In this document: positions 1 to 6,700 of the stretch, in pieces
How positions within the stretch are numbered: position 1 is the first letter of the stretch
Layout: every line of letters starts with the position of its first letter
Translations under genes and position numbers: made by a program
NCBI GenBank assembly: GCA_964506075.1
Contig: CAZDKO010000037.1
Coordinates: forward strand, 1-13,959
DNA from: CAZDKO01 sp964506075 [NCBI: uncultured bacterium]
Lineage (GTDB): Bacteria; CAZDME01; JAYEMH01
Reading direction: 5' to 3'
Length of the DNA: 13,959 nucleotides
The notes under the pieces: model-generated
Database searches by the model: none
What the model was told of the DNA's origin: nothing
The model's input: only the letters and a program-made list of their open reading frames with translations

Positions 1-233
1 GGCTCTCCGGTTATCCTGGGAAAACTATCTTTATCTTCATAACACCAGGACCAGTTTTTATCCATCATTTCTTTATTAAAGACTACCGAAATTTCCGTCA
101 GTTCAGGGTTAACCCCCCGGGCACCGTTTTTAGGTTCGGTTTCAACAATTCTCGGTGCGGCCATATTTCTGCCGAGCCCTAAAATAAATAAGACCGGAAG
201 CACCATCACTATTATCTTTATTTTTTTTAACAT
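1..233 (-). CDS. Secreted Ig-like (Big_5/SbsA-type) domain protein, 5' part only
   Basis: Only the first 77 codons are in the window; the reading frame is open to the left edge, so the C-terminus is missing. The protein begins MLKKIKIIVMVLPVLFILGLG, a basic n-region and hydrophobic core typical of a signal peptide, probably cut near NMAA (about residues 24-26). Next comes PRIVETEPKNGARGVNPEL, then TEISVVFNKEMMDKNWSW and a FPRITGE stretch. This matches the pattern of bacterial Ig-like domains of the Big_5/SbsA kind: P-x-V-x-x-x-P, G-A-x-x-V-x-P, F-x-K-x-M, and WSW before FP. The ATG has a GAGG ribosome binding site about 6 bases upstream, and the trxB stop lies only 15 bases before it, so it is probably the next gene of the trxB operon. 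The function of the full protein cannot be judged; the Ig-like domain suggests an exported protein. Confidence 0.7.
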   Translation of the reverse strand, partial: MLKKIKIIVMVLPVLFILGLGRNMAAPRIVETEPKNGARGVNPELTEISVVFNKEMMDKNWSWCYEDKDSFPRITGE

Positions 234-248
234 TTTTTACCTCGTTTT

Positions 249-1184
249 TTATTTATTCGTTTCTTTTTTTAGATAATCTCTAACTGAGACCGCCGCGATA
301 GCGCCGTCGGCGCAGGCGGTGACTACCTGACGTACCTCTTTAGACCTGATATCCCCCGCCGCATATACACCCGGTAAAGAAGTTTCCATTCTTTCGTCAG
401 TAATGATGTAACCGGCACTATCTAAATTAACAAGACCTTTTATAAAACCGGAATTGGGTAAAAATCCCACGTATACAAATACGCCGGAAACGGCTATAAC
501 TTTTTCTTTTCCGGTTTCATTATTCTTTAAGGTTACCGATTCAACAAAATTACGCCCGGATATAGATAAAGGAACGCAATTAAAAAAAAGCTTTATTTTG
601 TTATTTTTCTTTAATTCTTCCTGCAATATCGCCGCCGCGCGCAATTCAGGGCGGCGATGGACTAAAATTACCTCGCGGGCAAATTTAGCCAGGGAAAGCA
701 CCTCTTCAGCCGCAGCGTTTCCACCGCCGATAACCATAACCACTTTATTTTTATAAAGCGGCGCGTCACAAAGGGCGCAAAAAGAAACTCCTTTGCCGGT
801 ATACTCTTTTTCACCGTCAATATTTAATCTCCTGGGGTTACTTCCGGAGGCAACTATCAACGACCGGCTTTTATACTCATTTTTTTTCGTCCGCACGCTA
901 AAGATTCTGCCGGAAGATTCAATCTTTTCTACTCCGTTTAACTCTTCAACATAAGCTCCAAATCTTTCAGCTTGCTTTTTAAATTCATCGGTCAACTCTA
1001 CCCCTTTTAGTCCTCTGGAAAAACCGGGATAATTTTCTATTAACTCGGTACTCGCCGGCCAGCCTCCGCATAAATTTTGCTCCAGCAATAAAGTGCCGAG
1101 TTTTTCTCTTGAAGCGTATATAGCGGCACTTAAACCAGCCGGACCGCCGCCGATGATAATAACGTCATAGCAATCGGTTTTCAT
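249..1184 (-). CDS. trxB: Thioredoxin reductase (NADPH)
   Basis: Flavoprotein of the low-molecular-weight thioredoxin reductase family, which passes electrons from NADPH through FAD and a redox-active cysteine pair to thioredoxin in the cytoplasm. About 311 residues, the usual length. An N-terminal FAD site (VIIIGGGPAG, about residues 8-17), the active-site pair in CALCD (about 136-140), an NADPH-binding GGGNAA (about 153-158) followed by HRR (about 176-178, the 2'-phosphate contact), and a C-terminal AAGDI FAD motif are all visible. The CxxC is CALC followed by DAP rather than the common CATCDG. The ATG at 1184 gives MKTDCYDV; a TTG three codons upstream (1193) is possible, and neither has a good ribosome binding site. 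It lies 66 bases after ispF on the same strand. Related ferredoxin- or NADH-dependent reductases share the fold, so the electron donor is inferred. Confidence 0.93.
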   Translation of the reverse strand: MKTDCYDVIIIGGGPAGLSAAIYASREKLGTLLLEQNLCGGWPASTELIENYPGFSRGLKGVELTDEFKKQAERFGAYVEELNGVEKIESSGRIFSVRTKKNEYKSRSLIVASGSNPRRLNIDGEKEYTGKGVSFCALCDAPLYKNKVVMVIGGGNAAAEEVLSLAKFAREVILVHRRPELRAAAILQEELKKNNKIKLFFNCVPLSISGRNFVESVTLKNNETGKEKVIAVSGVFVYVGFLPNSGFIKGLVNLDSAGYIITDERMETSLPGVYAAGDIRSKEVRQVVTACADGAIAAVSVRDYLKKETNK

Positions 1185-1250
1185 TTCAGTCAAATTTTTA
1201 AATATACCTGTCTGTAATAAAATTGACGCGGTTATGTATCTATCTGGGAA

Positions 1251-1721
1251 TTAATCTTCCAGGAGGACAACGGCAAAAGCAGCCGCTCCTTCACCTCGAC
1301 CTGAAAAACCTAATTTTTCCTGAGTGGTTGCTTTTATGCTGACAATTTCCCGGGGTATATCTAAGGCTTTTGAAATATTAACCCGCATATTCTCAACATA
1401 AGAGGAGATTTTCGGTTTCTCTATTACGACCGTAGTATCTATGTTTAATATTTTAAAATTCTTCCCGCTGAGTTTCTGTTTAACTGACTCAAGTATGGAT
1501 AAACTGGATACATCTTTATATTTCGGGTCGGTATCCGGGAAATTAGTCCCTAAATCTCCCAGAGCCGCAGCACCCAGAAGGGCATCGGCTAAAGCGTGCA
1601 GCAATACATCGGCATCAGAATACCCTTTCAATCCGCGGGGGGAAGGAATTTCTACTCCGCCCAGGATTAATTTCCTCCCTGAAACTAAAGGATGAACATC
1701 GTAACCAAAACCGATTTTCAT
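1251..1721 (-). CDS. ispF: 2-C-methyl-D-erythritol 2,4-cyclodiphosphate synthase
   Basis: Fifth enzyme of the MEP isoprenoid pathway; it cyclises 4-diphosphocytidyl-methylerythritol 2-phosphate to MEcPP with release of CMP. It has 156 residues, the normal size for this homotrimeric zinc enzyme. The start [10 protein letters not shown] carries metal ligands Asp8 and His10; the family signature [18 protein letters not shown] spans about residues 33-50 with His42 as the third ligand. NFPDTDP follows near 60-66, and the C-terminal substrate segment [17 protein letters not shown] is present. The ATG has a GGA element about 6 bases upstream. It is downstream of ispD, the usual pathway partner, but separated by an unusually long 200-bp repeat-filled spacer. 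Confidence 0.97.
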   Translation of the reverse strand: MKIGFGYDVHPLVSGRKLILGGVEIPSPRGLKGYSDADVLLHALADALLGAAALGDLGTNFPDTDPKYKDVSSLSILESVKQKLSGKNFKILNIDTTVVIEKPKISSYVENMRVNISKALDIPREIVSIKATTQEKLGFSGRGEGAAAFAVVLLED

Positions 1722-1730
1722 ATTAATTCC

Positions 1731-1800
1731 GTATCTCGTCGTTCGCCTGCCTGCTGCCCGCCTGTCAGCGGACAGGGCAGGCAGGTATCTAGTATCTCGT
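1731..1800. repeat. 9-bp direct repeats (GTATCTCGT) bracketing palindrome copy 1
   Basis: GTATCTCGT occurs at 1731-1739 and again at 1792-1800. The repeats lie 6 bases outside each end of the palindrome at 1746-1785, so the arrangement is nearly symmetric. This resembles a target-site duplication around a small inserted element, but a partial third copy (TATCTAGTATCT, 1786-1797) suggests that local simple repetition is an alternative explanation. Confidence 0.5.
1746..1785. repeat. CCTGCCTG-type palindromic repeat, copy 1
   Basis: Outer arms CCTGCCTGC (1746-1754) and GCAGGCAGG (1777-1785) are exact reverse complements. An inner hairpin pairs CCTGTC (1761-1766) with GACAGG (1771-1776) around an AGCG loop; six bases bulge on the left side. 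Read on the minus strand, its first 15 bases (CCTGCCTGCCCTGTC) are identical to 13752-13766 on the plus strand, so the two are copies of one REP-like family in opposite orientation. No T-run follows on the minus strand, so it is not a standard terminator. Confidence 0.8.
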
Positions 1801-1825
1801 GTTCCGTTCTTGTATTAATGAGTGA

Positions 1826-1935
1826 GAATTAAGGATTAAGACGCTCGCTTCGCTCACTTTAACAATTAAGTTTTTGTTTTTAATTTTTACTACTTACTTT
1901 TTAATCCTTACTACTTAATCCTTATTTCTTAATTC
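1826..1935. repeat. Inverted-repeat block between ispD and ispF
   Basis: GAATTAAGGATTAAG (1826-1840) is inverted at 1914-1935, where the complement of GGATTAAG/AAGGATTAAG (CTTAATCCTT, 1914-1923) and of GAATTAAG (CTTAATTC, 1928-1935) both occur with a 7-base insertion relative to the left arm. Between the arms are AT-rich near-repeats of TACTACTTA and a CGCTC..CGCTC motif (1842-1855). The right arm includes the ispD stop codon and its last codons. No protein-coding potential is visible in the spacer. Confidence 0.6.
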
Positions 1936-2620
1936 TTAAATCATTTAACTTCTTTTTCAAAATCGCCTCGGCCAGAACCAAATCAACCGGCCGGGTAATC
2001 TTAATATTTTCTTTCTCTCCGGGAACGATTCTTACCCTGCCTCCAAAATTTTCTACCAACTCGGCATCGTCAGTTCCGTAATAACCGTTTTCTTTGCTCT
2101 TTTTATAAGCTGAAAGAATGATATCTTTTTTAAAACCCTGCGGGGTTTGAACCGCCCATAAAAAATTACGCTTAGGCGTTTTCAGCACCGCGCCGTTTTT
2201 CACTTCTTTTATGGTATCTTCACAAGGAAAAGCCGGAACTACCGCTCCGGATTTTTCCGCTTCTTTTATCACTTCACCTATTAGCTTTTTACTTACCAAC
2301 GGCCTGGCGCCGTCATGGATTAAAATTATATCGGTCTCGGATGAAACTGCCGATAACCCTCGTTCAACCGAATCCTGTCTTTCTGTCCCCCCGGTTACGA
2401 CTCTTTCAACTTTAATTGAAAAATCCGATAATATCTTTTTAATCCGGCTTTCTTCCCCGGGACGAATGACTAAAACAATTTCTTTAACCAGATGGTTTTT
2501 ATAAAAAGCCAGGAGAGAATGAACTATTATCGGTTTACCTCCTAATCCTAAATAAAGCTTAGGGATAGAACTCTTAAATCTTTCACCCTCTCCTGCAGCA
2601 ACAATAACCGCACTTACCAA
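1922..2620 (-). CDS. ispD: 2-C-methyl-D-erythritol 4-phosphate cytidylyltransferase
   Basis: Third step of the MEP pathway: transfers CMP from CTP to methylerythritol 4-phosphate. 232 residues, normal for the family. The nucleotide-binding N-terminus VSAVIVAAGEGERF leads to conserved Lys21 in PKLYLGL; the family signature IHDGARPLV is at about 101-109, then AVVPAFPCEDTIKEV (about 126-140), QTPQGF (158-163), TDDAELVE (183-190) and NIKITRP (205-211). The start codon is TTG at 2620; it is supported by AAAGGA seven bases upstream (2628-2633) and by the absence of any other start before the conserved N-terminus. It lies 18 bases after the PIN/TRAM gene. The last residues, KKKLNDLRIKK, are basic and encoded in the edge of a repeat block, so the C-terminal tail may be a local addition. 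Confidence 0.96.
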   Translation of the reverse strand: MVSAVIVAAGEGERFKSSIPKLYLGLGGKPIIVHSLLAFYKNHLVKEIVLVIRPGEESRIKKILSDFSIKVERVVTGGTERQDSVERGLSAVSSETDIILIHDGARPLVSKKLIGEVIKEAEKSGAVVPAFPCEDTIKEVKNGAVLKTPKRNFLWAVQTPQGFKKDIILSAYKKSKENGYYGTDDAELVENFGGRVRIVPGEKENIKITRPVDLVLAEAILKKKLNDLRIKK

Positions 2621-2638
2621 AATAGTTTCCTTTAAAGA

Positions 2639-3643
2639 TTACCGTCTCGGATTATTGATTTTACCAAAAATCATCCTGCCAGCGGAAGTTTGAAGGACGC
2701 TGGTCACGATAATTTCAACCGTCTGTCCTATCATGCTCTTACCCTCTTCAATAACAATCATCGTGCCGTCATCCAGATAAGCCACGGCCTGATTAAATTC
2801 CTTGCCTTCCTTTACCAATTTAGCCCTCATCACTTCGCCGGGTAAAACTACAGGTTTAATGGCATTGGCCAGCTCATTAATATTTAACACCTTGATATTT
2901 TCTAAATCGGCAACCTTATTTAAATTATAATCATTAGTAAAAACTTTAGCGTTGAGTGTTTTGGCTAGCTTTAAAATTTTTGCGTCTACCGTATTGAGTT
3001 CCGGAAAATCAACATCCTGAATAATTACCTTAAACTGTTTGCTTTTCTGTAATTTTCTCAGGATATCTAACCCGCGGCGGCCACGGTTTCTTTTTAAATT
3101 GTCAGAAGAATCAGCCACCGACTGAATTTCTTCCAGGACAAAACGAGGAATTATTAAAGCGCCTTCTACAAATCCCGTCGCACAAATATCAGCAATCCGC
3201 CCGTCAATGATAACGCTGGTATCTAATATCTTGAAACGGCTTTCATCCGTTTCTCCGGCCCATTTAAGAAATGGAGTAGAAAAAGCCAGATCATCCTTTC
3301 GTCTTATAACCACCATTACTCCCAGGTAACACAGGAGAATAGCCACTATAGGCCTTATAACGGATACAACCTTGCTGCTACCCTGTAATAGAAACGGAAA
3401 AGTCTGAACTATCAAACTGGCTATTATCAACCCTAAAGTCGCACCTATAATTCCGGCAAAAAGAGTTTTCGCCTTGGCTTTAGTCAGCCCTAATTCTATA
3501 GCAATGATAAATAGACCGATAAAAAAACCAATTACGGCTCCGACATAAGGATTAAAGGCTTGAAATTTAAGCTGCCAAGTTAATCCATAGCCTCCAATGA
3601 CACACAATAATACAAATAAAAAACGCACAATAAAATAACCCAT
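2639..3643 (-). CDS. YacL-type membrane protein with PIN and TRAM domains
   Basis: A 334-residue protein with four predicted membrane helices (about 4-23, 33-53, 65-84, 96-112), then a PIN nuclease-fold domain (about 138-255), then a C-terminal TRAM RNA-binding domain (about 274-331, with GTMIVIEEGK and GQTVEIIVT). PIN acidic residues are visible: Asp141 in ILDTSVIIDGRI, Glu171/172 in VLEEIQ, Asp220 in VDAKIL and Asp238 in TNDYNLNK, so a metal-dependent RNase active site appears intact. This architecture is that of Bacillus YacL and relatives; the substrate is unknown. It has the strongest ribosome binding site in the window and lies 38 bases after radA and 18 before ispD. In Firmicutes the same neighbours occur with disA in between. 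Confidence 0.93.
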   Translation of the reverse strand: MGYFIVRFLFVLLCVIGGYGLTWQLKFQAFNPYVGAVIGFFIGLFIIAIELGLTKAKAKTLFAGIIGATLGLIIASLIVQTFPFLLQGSSKVVSVIRPIVAILLCYLGVMVVIRRKDDLAFSTPFLKWAGETDESRFKILDTSVIIDGRIADICATGFVEGALIIPRFVLEEIQSVADSSDNLKRNRGRRGLDILRKLQKSKQFKVIIQDVDFPELNTVDAKILKLAKTLNAKVFTNDYNLNKVADLENIKVLNINELANAIKPVVLPGEVMRAKLVKEGKEFNQAVAYLDDGTMIVIEEGKSMIGQTVEIIVTSVLQTSAGRMIFGKINNPRR

Positions 3644-3650
3644 GTTTTAA

Positions 3651-3660
3651 TCACCTCCTT
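3651..3660 (-). promoter_or_regulatory. Full-length Shine-Dalgarno of the PIN/TRAM gene
   Basis: AAGGAGGTGA on the minus strand is a perfect 10-base match to the usual 16S rRNA 3' end (anti-SD TCACCTCCTT). The GGAGG core ends ten bases before the ATG at 3643, slightly longer than optimal, and confirms that start. Confidence 0.9.
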
Positions 3661-3681
3661 CTTTTCCAGATTTTATTCGTT

Positions 3682-5043
3682 TCAAAACAATAATTCAATC
3701 GCTTCTTTTATCATCTCTACCGGATAAATTTCTGTTTCTTTTCCGGATAATTTAGCAGAGAAATTCGCCCTGGGCATGATAATCTTTTTAAATCCTAAAC
3801 GGACTGCCTCTTTAACCCTGGCTTCAGCCTGATTCACCCCTCTAACTTCCCCTCCCAATCCAACCTCACCAAAAACAGATACCCCGGCCGGCACGGGGAT
3901 ATTTTTAAATCCCGAGGTCAGAGCCAGAATTAAACCCAGGTCGGCTGCCGGTTCATCCGCTTTAACCCCTCCGGCGATATTGATAAAAACATCCTGAGAG
4001 TGCAGATGAAAACCCTCTTTTTTTTCTAAAACAGCGATAAGCAGCAATAAACGCTGGTAATCAAATCCTTCAGAGGTTCTCCGCGGCATTCCAAAGCTGG
4101 TCGGGACCGTTAAAGCCTGCAGTTCAACCAGAAGAGGACGACTGCCTTCTAAACAAGCCACGGCAACTGAGCCCACCTTACCGCCGGAACGTTCCTCCAG
4201 AAAAAACCGGGAGGGGTTACTCACTTCCTGTAACCCCGCTGAAGTCATTTCAAAAATTCCAATTTCATTAGTCGCCCCGAAACGGTTCTTTACCGTTCTT
4301 AATATACGATAATTATGATGTTTCTCTCCTTCAAAATAAAGCACCGTATCAACAATGTGCTCTAAAACTTTGGGACCGGCAATGCTTCCGTCTTTAGTCA
4401 CGTGACCGACAATAAAAACCGGAACGTCAATATTTTTAGCCAGATACATTAATTCGGTTGTAACTTCCTTTATCTGGCTGATACTTCCCGGCGAAGCTGA
4501 AAGTAAAGGATTATAAATAATCTGAATGGAATCAATTACGACCAGCCTGGGTTTTAACTTCTTTATCTGGGACTTAACGTTTTCAAAATTATTTTCTGTC
4601 AGGAGATAAAATTCTTCTGCCGTCGTAACTCCAAGACGTTCCGCTCTCATTTTAATCTGCTGTAACGACTCTTCCCCTGAAACATATAAAACCCGGCCGG
4701 AAACTTTAGAAACTTTTGAACATACCTGAAGTAAAAGAGTAGATTTACCGATTCCCGGTTCTCCTCCGATTAAAACCAGGGAACCAGAAACAATACCGCC
4801 GCCCAGGATACGGTCAAATTCATTTATCCCGGTTGCCTTTCGTCTTTCCGCCTCAGCATTAATCTCGCCGATTTTCTGCGCTTTAGCCTCGCTTTTGGGA
4901 ACCGGTTCTTTATTAAACTGTAATACCTCTTCAAGTAAAGTATTCCATTCGTTACAGCCCGGGCACTTGCCCAGCCAGCGAAGACTCTGAAAACCACAAT
5001 TCTGACAGATAAATCTTACGGCCGTTTTACCATCTACCATCAT
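3682..5043 (-). CDS. radA: DNA repair protein RadA (Sms)
   Basis: RecA-like ATPase that drives branch migration in recombinational repair. From the chosen ATG there are 453 residues, the usual length. An N-terminal four-cysteine zinc finger (CQNC at 13-16, CPGC at 27-30) is followed by Walker A GEPGIGKS (about 94-101), Walker B VVIDSIQ (168-174), the RadA-specific KNRFG motif (252-256) and a C-terminal Lon-like domain (about 305-453). The frame stays open to 5112, but those extra 23 residues lie inside mlaD and are not family-like, so the tandem ATG ATG at 5043/5040 is the likely start. The start overlaps the end of mlaD by 17 bases and has only a GAGAG-type weak binding site, which suggests translational coupling. 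Confidence 0.95.
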   Translation of the reverse strand: MMVDGKTAVRFICQNCGFQSLRWLGKCPGCNEWNTLLEEVLQFNKEPVPKSEAKAQKIGEINAEAERRKATGINEFDRILGGGIVSGSLVLIGGEPGIGKSTLLLQVCSKVSKVSGRVLYVSGEESLQQIKMRAERLGVTTAEEFYLLTENNFENVKSQIKKLKPRLVVIDSIQIIYNPLLSASPGSISQIKEVTTELMYLAKNIDVPVFIVGHVTKDGSIAGPKVLEHIVDTVLYFEGEKHHNYRILRTVKNRFGATNEIGIFEMTSAGLQEVSNPSRFFLEERSGGKVGSVAVACLEGSRPLLVELQALTVPTSFGMPRRTSEGFDYQRLLLLIAVLEKKEGFHLHSQDVFINIAGGVKADEPAADLGLILALTSGFKNIPVPAGVSVFGEVGLGGEVRGVNQAEARVKEAVRLGFKKIIMPRANFSAKLSGKETEIYPVEMIKEAIELLF

Positions 5044-5902
5044 CTTCTCTCTCTCGCCTCGGTGTATCGGTCGTTTTGGGCTTACGGAAAAGTTTCCAGG
5101 GATTGGCTTCAATATCTTTTATAAAAGCATGGAGGTCATCATAAAGCTCCTCTGAACTTATTAACTTACCGACTGTCCCTTCGCCGCCTTCAACCCTGGT
5201 TAAAATATTTCTAAGGGAACTTAAAGACCGGGAAAGATTTCCCATCTCTTTATTCATCGATACGGTTATATCTTTAAAATTAGCGACAGAAACTTTAATC
5301 CCTTCCCGGTTTTCTTTTACCATTCCGTCAATGTCTGCGAGCAAAACGTTTAGTTTCTGGCTGGCTTCATGGGCGTTCTTTAAGATTTCTTTGATGGATT
5401 CTTTGGCATTGGTTTCAACTACTATATCGTTCAAGCATTGCACTATGCCGTCTAATTTCTCTACCATTTCCTCTCCCATCTTCATCGCTTTTTCAAATCT
5501 AACCGGATCATTACCAATTAAAACACTGTCTTTTGAGATTAAAGGGGCCTCCCCCTTGCCGGGGGCTATTTCAATATATTTTTCACCTAAAAGACCCATC
5601 GTGCTTATGAATACTGTCGCATCCTCATGGATTTGTATTCCCTGTCTAATCCATAGAGTCAATTCAACTTTAGTAAACCCGTCTTTTAAAAAATTAACGG
5701 CATCAACCCGGCCGACTTCTACGCCGGCTACTCTGACCGGTGCCCCTTTATCTAAACCAGCCGTATAATTAAAAATTACTTTAAAACGGTAACCTTTCTC
5801 AAATATACGAAAATCTCTTAAAAAAAGAATCATTATTGCCAGAATTGTAAGGCCTATAAGAGCAAAAATACCAACTTTAAATTCGGGAGTCGATTTAGGC
5901 AT
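5027..5902 (-). CDS. mlaD: MCE/MlaD-family substrate-binding protein of phospholipid ABC transporter
   Basis: Membrane-anchored periplasmic component that binds lipid and joins to the MlaE/MlaF complex. 291 residues. One N-terminal membrane helix (about 10-28) is followed by the MCE domain (about 38-116, with VRVAGVEVGRVDAV and GLLGEKYIEI), a long helical region (about 140-235), and a C-terminal EGTVGKLISSEELYDDL plus NPWKLFRKP segment common in MCE proteins. The start MPKSTPEFKVGIF at 5902 is fixed by AGGAGG four bases upstream (core 5907-5911); an in-frame upstream codon at 5947 would run into the ATPase gene. The ATPase stop lies 13 bases before the ATG. The gene symbol is by family; the lipid cargo is inferred. 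Confidence 0.92.
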   Translation of the reverse strand: MPKSTPEFKVGIFALIGLTILAIMILFLRDFRIFEKGYRFKVIFNYTAGLDKGAPVRVAGVEVGRVDAVNFLKDGFTKVELTLWIRQGIQIHEDATVFISTMGLLGEKYIEIAPGKGEAPLISKDSVLIGNDPVRFEKAMKMGEEMVEKLDGIVQCLNDIVVETNAKESIKEILKNAHEASQKLNVLLADIDGMVKENREGIKVSVANFKDITVSMNKEMGNLSRSLSSLRNILTRVEGGEGTVGKLISSEELYDDLHAFIKDIEANPWKLFRKPKTTDTPRREREDDGRW

Positions 5903-5915
5903 AATTCCTCCTTTT

Positions 5916-6665
5916 TTAAATATGTCCCGAAATCGGACCTTGAGCACTGCCGGTAATAAATTGCCTCACTATCGGATTTTTAGTCGCTTTAATTTCCGCT
6001 GGTGTGCCAATTTCAATTATTTTTCCCTGGTAAAGCATTCCTATGCGGTCGGCAATTTTATAAGCACTGGTCATATCGTGAGTCACGGCTACGGAAGTAA
6101 CCAGAAGCTTCTTATGTAAATCTATGATTAAATTGTTAATTGCATCAGCCATAATCGGGTCAACCCCGGTAGTCGGTTCATCGTATAAAATTACCGCCGG
6201 ATCCATAGCGATAGCCCGGGCGAGCCCCACCCTTTTTTTCATCCCTCCGCTAAGCTCAGCAGGCATTAGCGTTTCAATGCTTTCCAATCCGACCAGAGCC
6301 AGTTTTTCTTTTACGAGTTGAAGAATTCTTTCTTCTTCCATCTTTTTATGTTCCATAATACCAAAAGCAACGTTTTCACCTACGGTTAGAGAATCAAATA
6401 AAGCCGCCCCCTGAAATAACATTCCGAAATGCAGACGCAACTCGTTTAATTCTTTTTCCGAAATTTTTCCTATATCCTTTCCGTCAACAATAATTTCTCC
6501 CGAATCCGGTTTCATAATACCAATTATATGTTTAAGCAGAACACTTTTCCCGCAACCGCTTCTGCCGATAATTACAAAACTTTCACTATCATTAATTTTT
6601 AGATTTAAATTATCAAGAATTTTTTTCTTGTCAAAAGACTTACATAAATTTTTAATTTCAATCAT
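5916..6665 (-). CDS. mlaF: MlaF-type ABC transporter ATP-binding protein
   Basis: Cytoplasmic ATPase that powers lipid transport with the MlaE permease. 249 residues. Walker A GRSGCGKS (34-41), Q-loop Gln85 in MLFQGAALFDSL, ABC signature LSGGMKKR (138-145), Walker B ILYDEP (159-164), D-loop TTGVDP and switch His196 in AVTHDM are all present, so it should be active. The MLFQGAALFDSLTVGENV stretch and the GGMKKRVGLAR form of the signature are typical of the MlaF/Ttg2A branch. The ATG at 6665 follows mlaE by 35 bases and has no clear Shine-Dalgarno; the start is set by the family N-terminus MIEIKNLCKSF. Confidence 0.95.
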   Translation of the reverse strand: MIEIKNLCKSFDKKKILDNLNLKINDSESFVIIGRSGCGKSVLLKHIIGIMKPDSGEIIVDGKDIGKISEKELNELRLHFGMLFQGAALFDSLTVGENVAFGIMEHKKMEEERILQLVKEKLALVGLESIETLMPAELSGGMKKRVGLARAIAMDPAVILYDEPTTGVDPIMADAINNLIIDLHKKLLVTSVAVTHDMTSAYKIADRIGMLYQGKIIEIGTPAEIKATKNPIVRQFITGSAQGPISGHI

Positions 6666-6700
6666 TATCAGTATTCACTATTCTAAATCTATCCGGGCCA

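Noticed and set aside
454-756. Plus-strand open frames inside trxB and similar ones inside ispF, ispD, mlaD, mlaF, mlaE, dnaB, ychF and hppA
   Set aside because: They are antisense shadows of strongly conserved genes, with no recognisable domains and low-complexity serine/threonine-rich translations.
1223-1251. TTGACG on the plus strand between trxB and ispF as a -35 box
   Set aside because: At 17 bases spacing the -10 would be GGGAAT, and a promoter there would drive only antisense RNA into ispF.
1746-1785. Intrinsic terminator of ispD
   Set aside because: The GC-rich stem is not followed by a T-run on the transcribed strand.
1722-1921. CRISPR array or small gene in the repeat-rich ispD-ispF spacer
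   Set aside because: The repeats are inverted or degenerate and not evenly spaced, and no frame has a start with a ribosome binding site.
5044-5112. 23-codon extension of radA upstream of its tandem ATG
   Set aside because: It lies wholly within the mlaD coding region, and the extra residues precede the usual start just before the zinc finger.
5903-5947. 15-codon extension of mlaD
   Set aside because: It overlaps the end of the ATPase gene, and an ideal AGGAGG sits four bases before the ATG at 5902.
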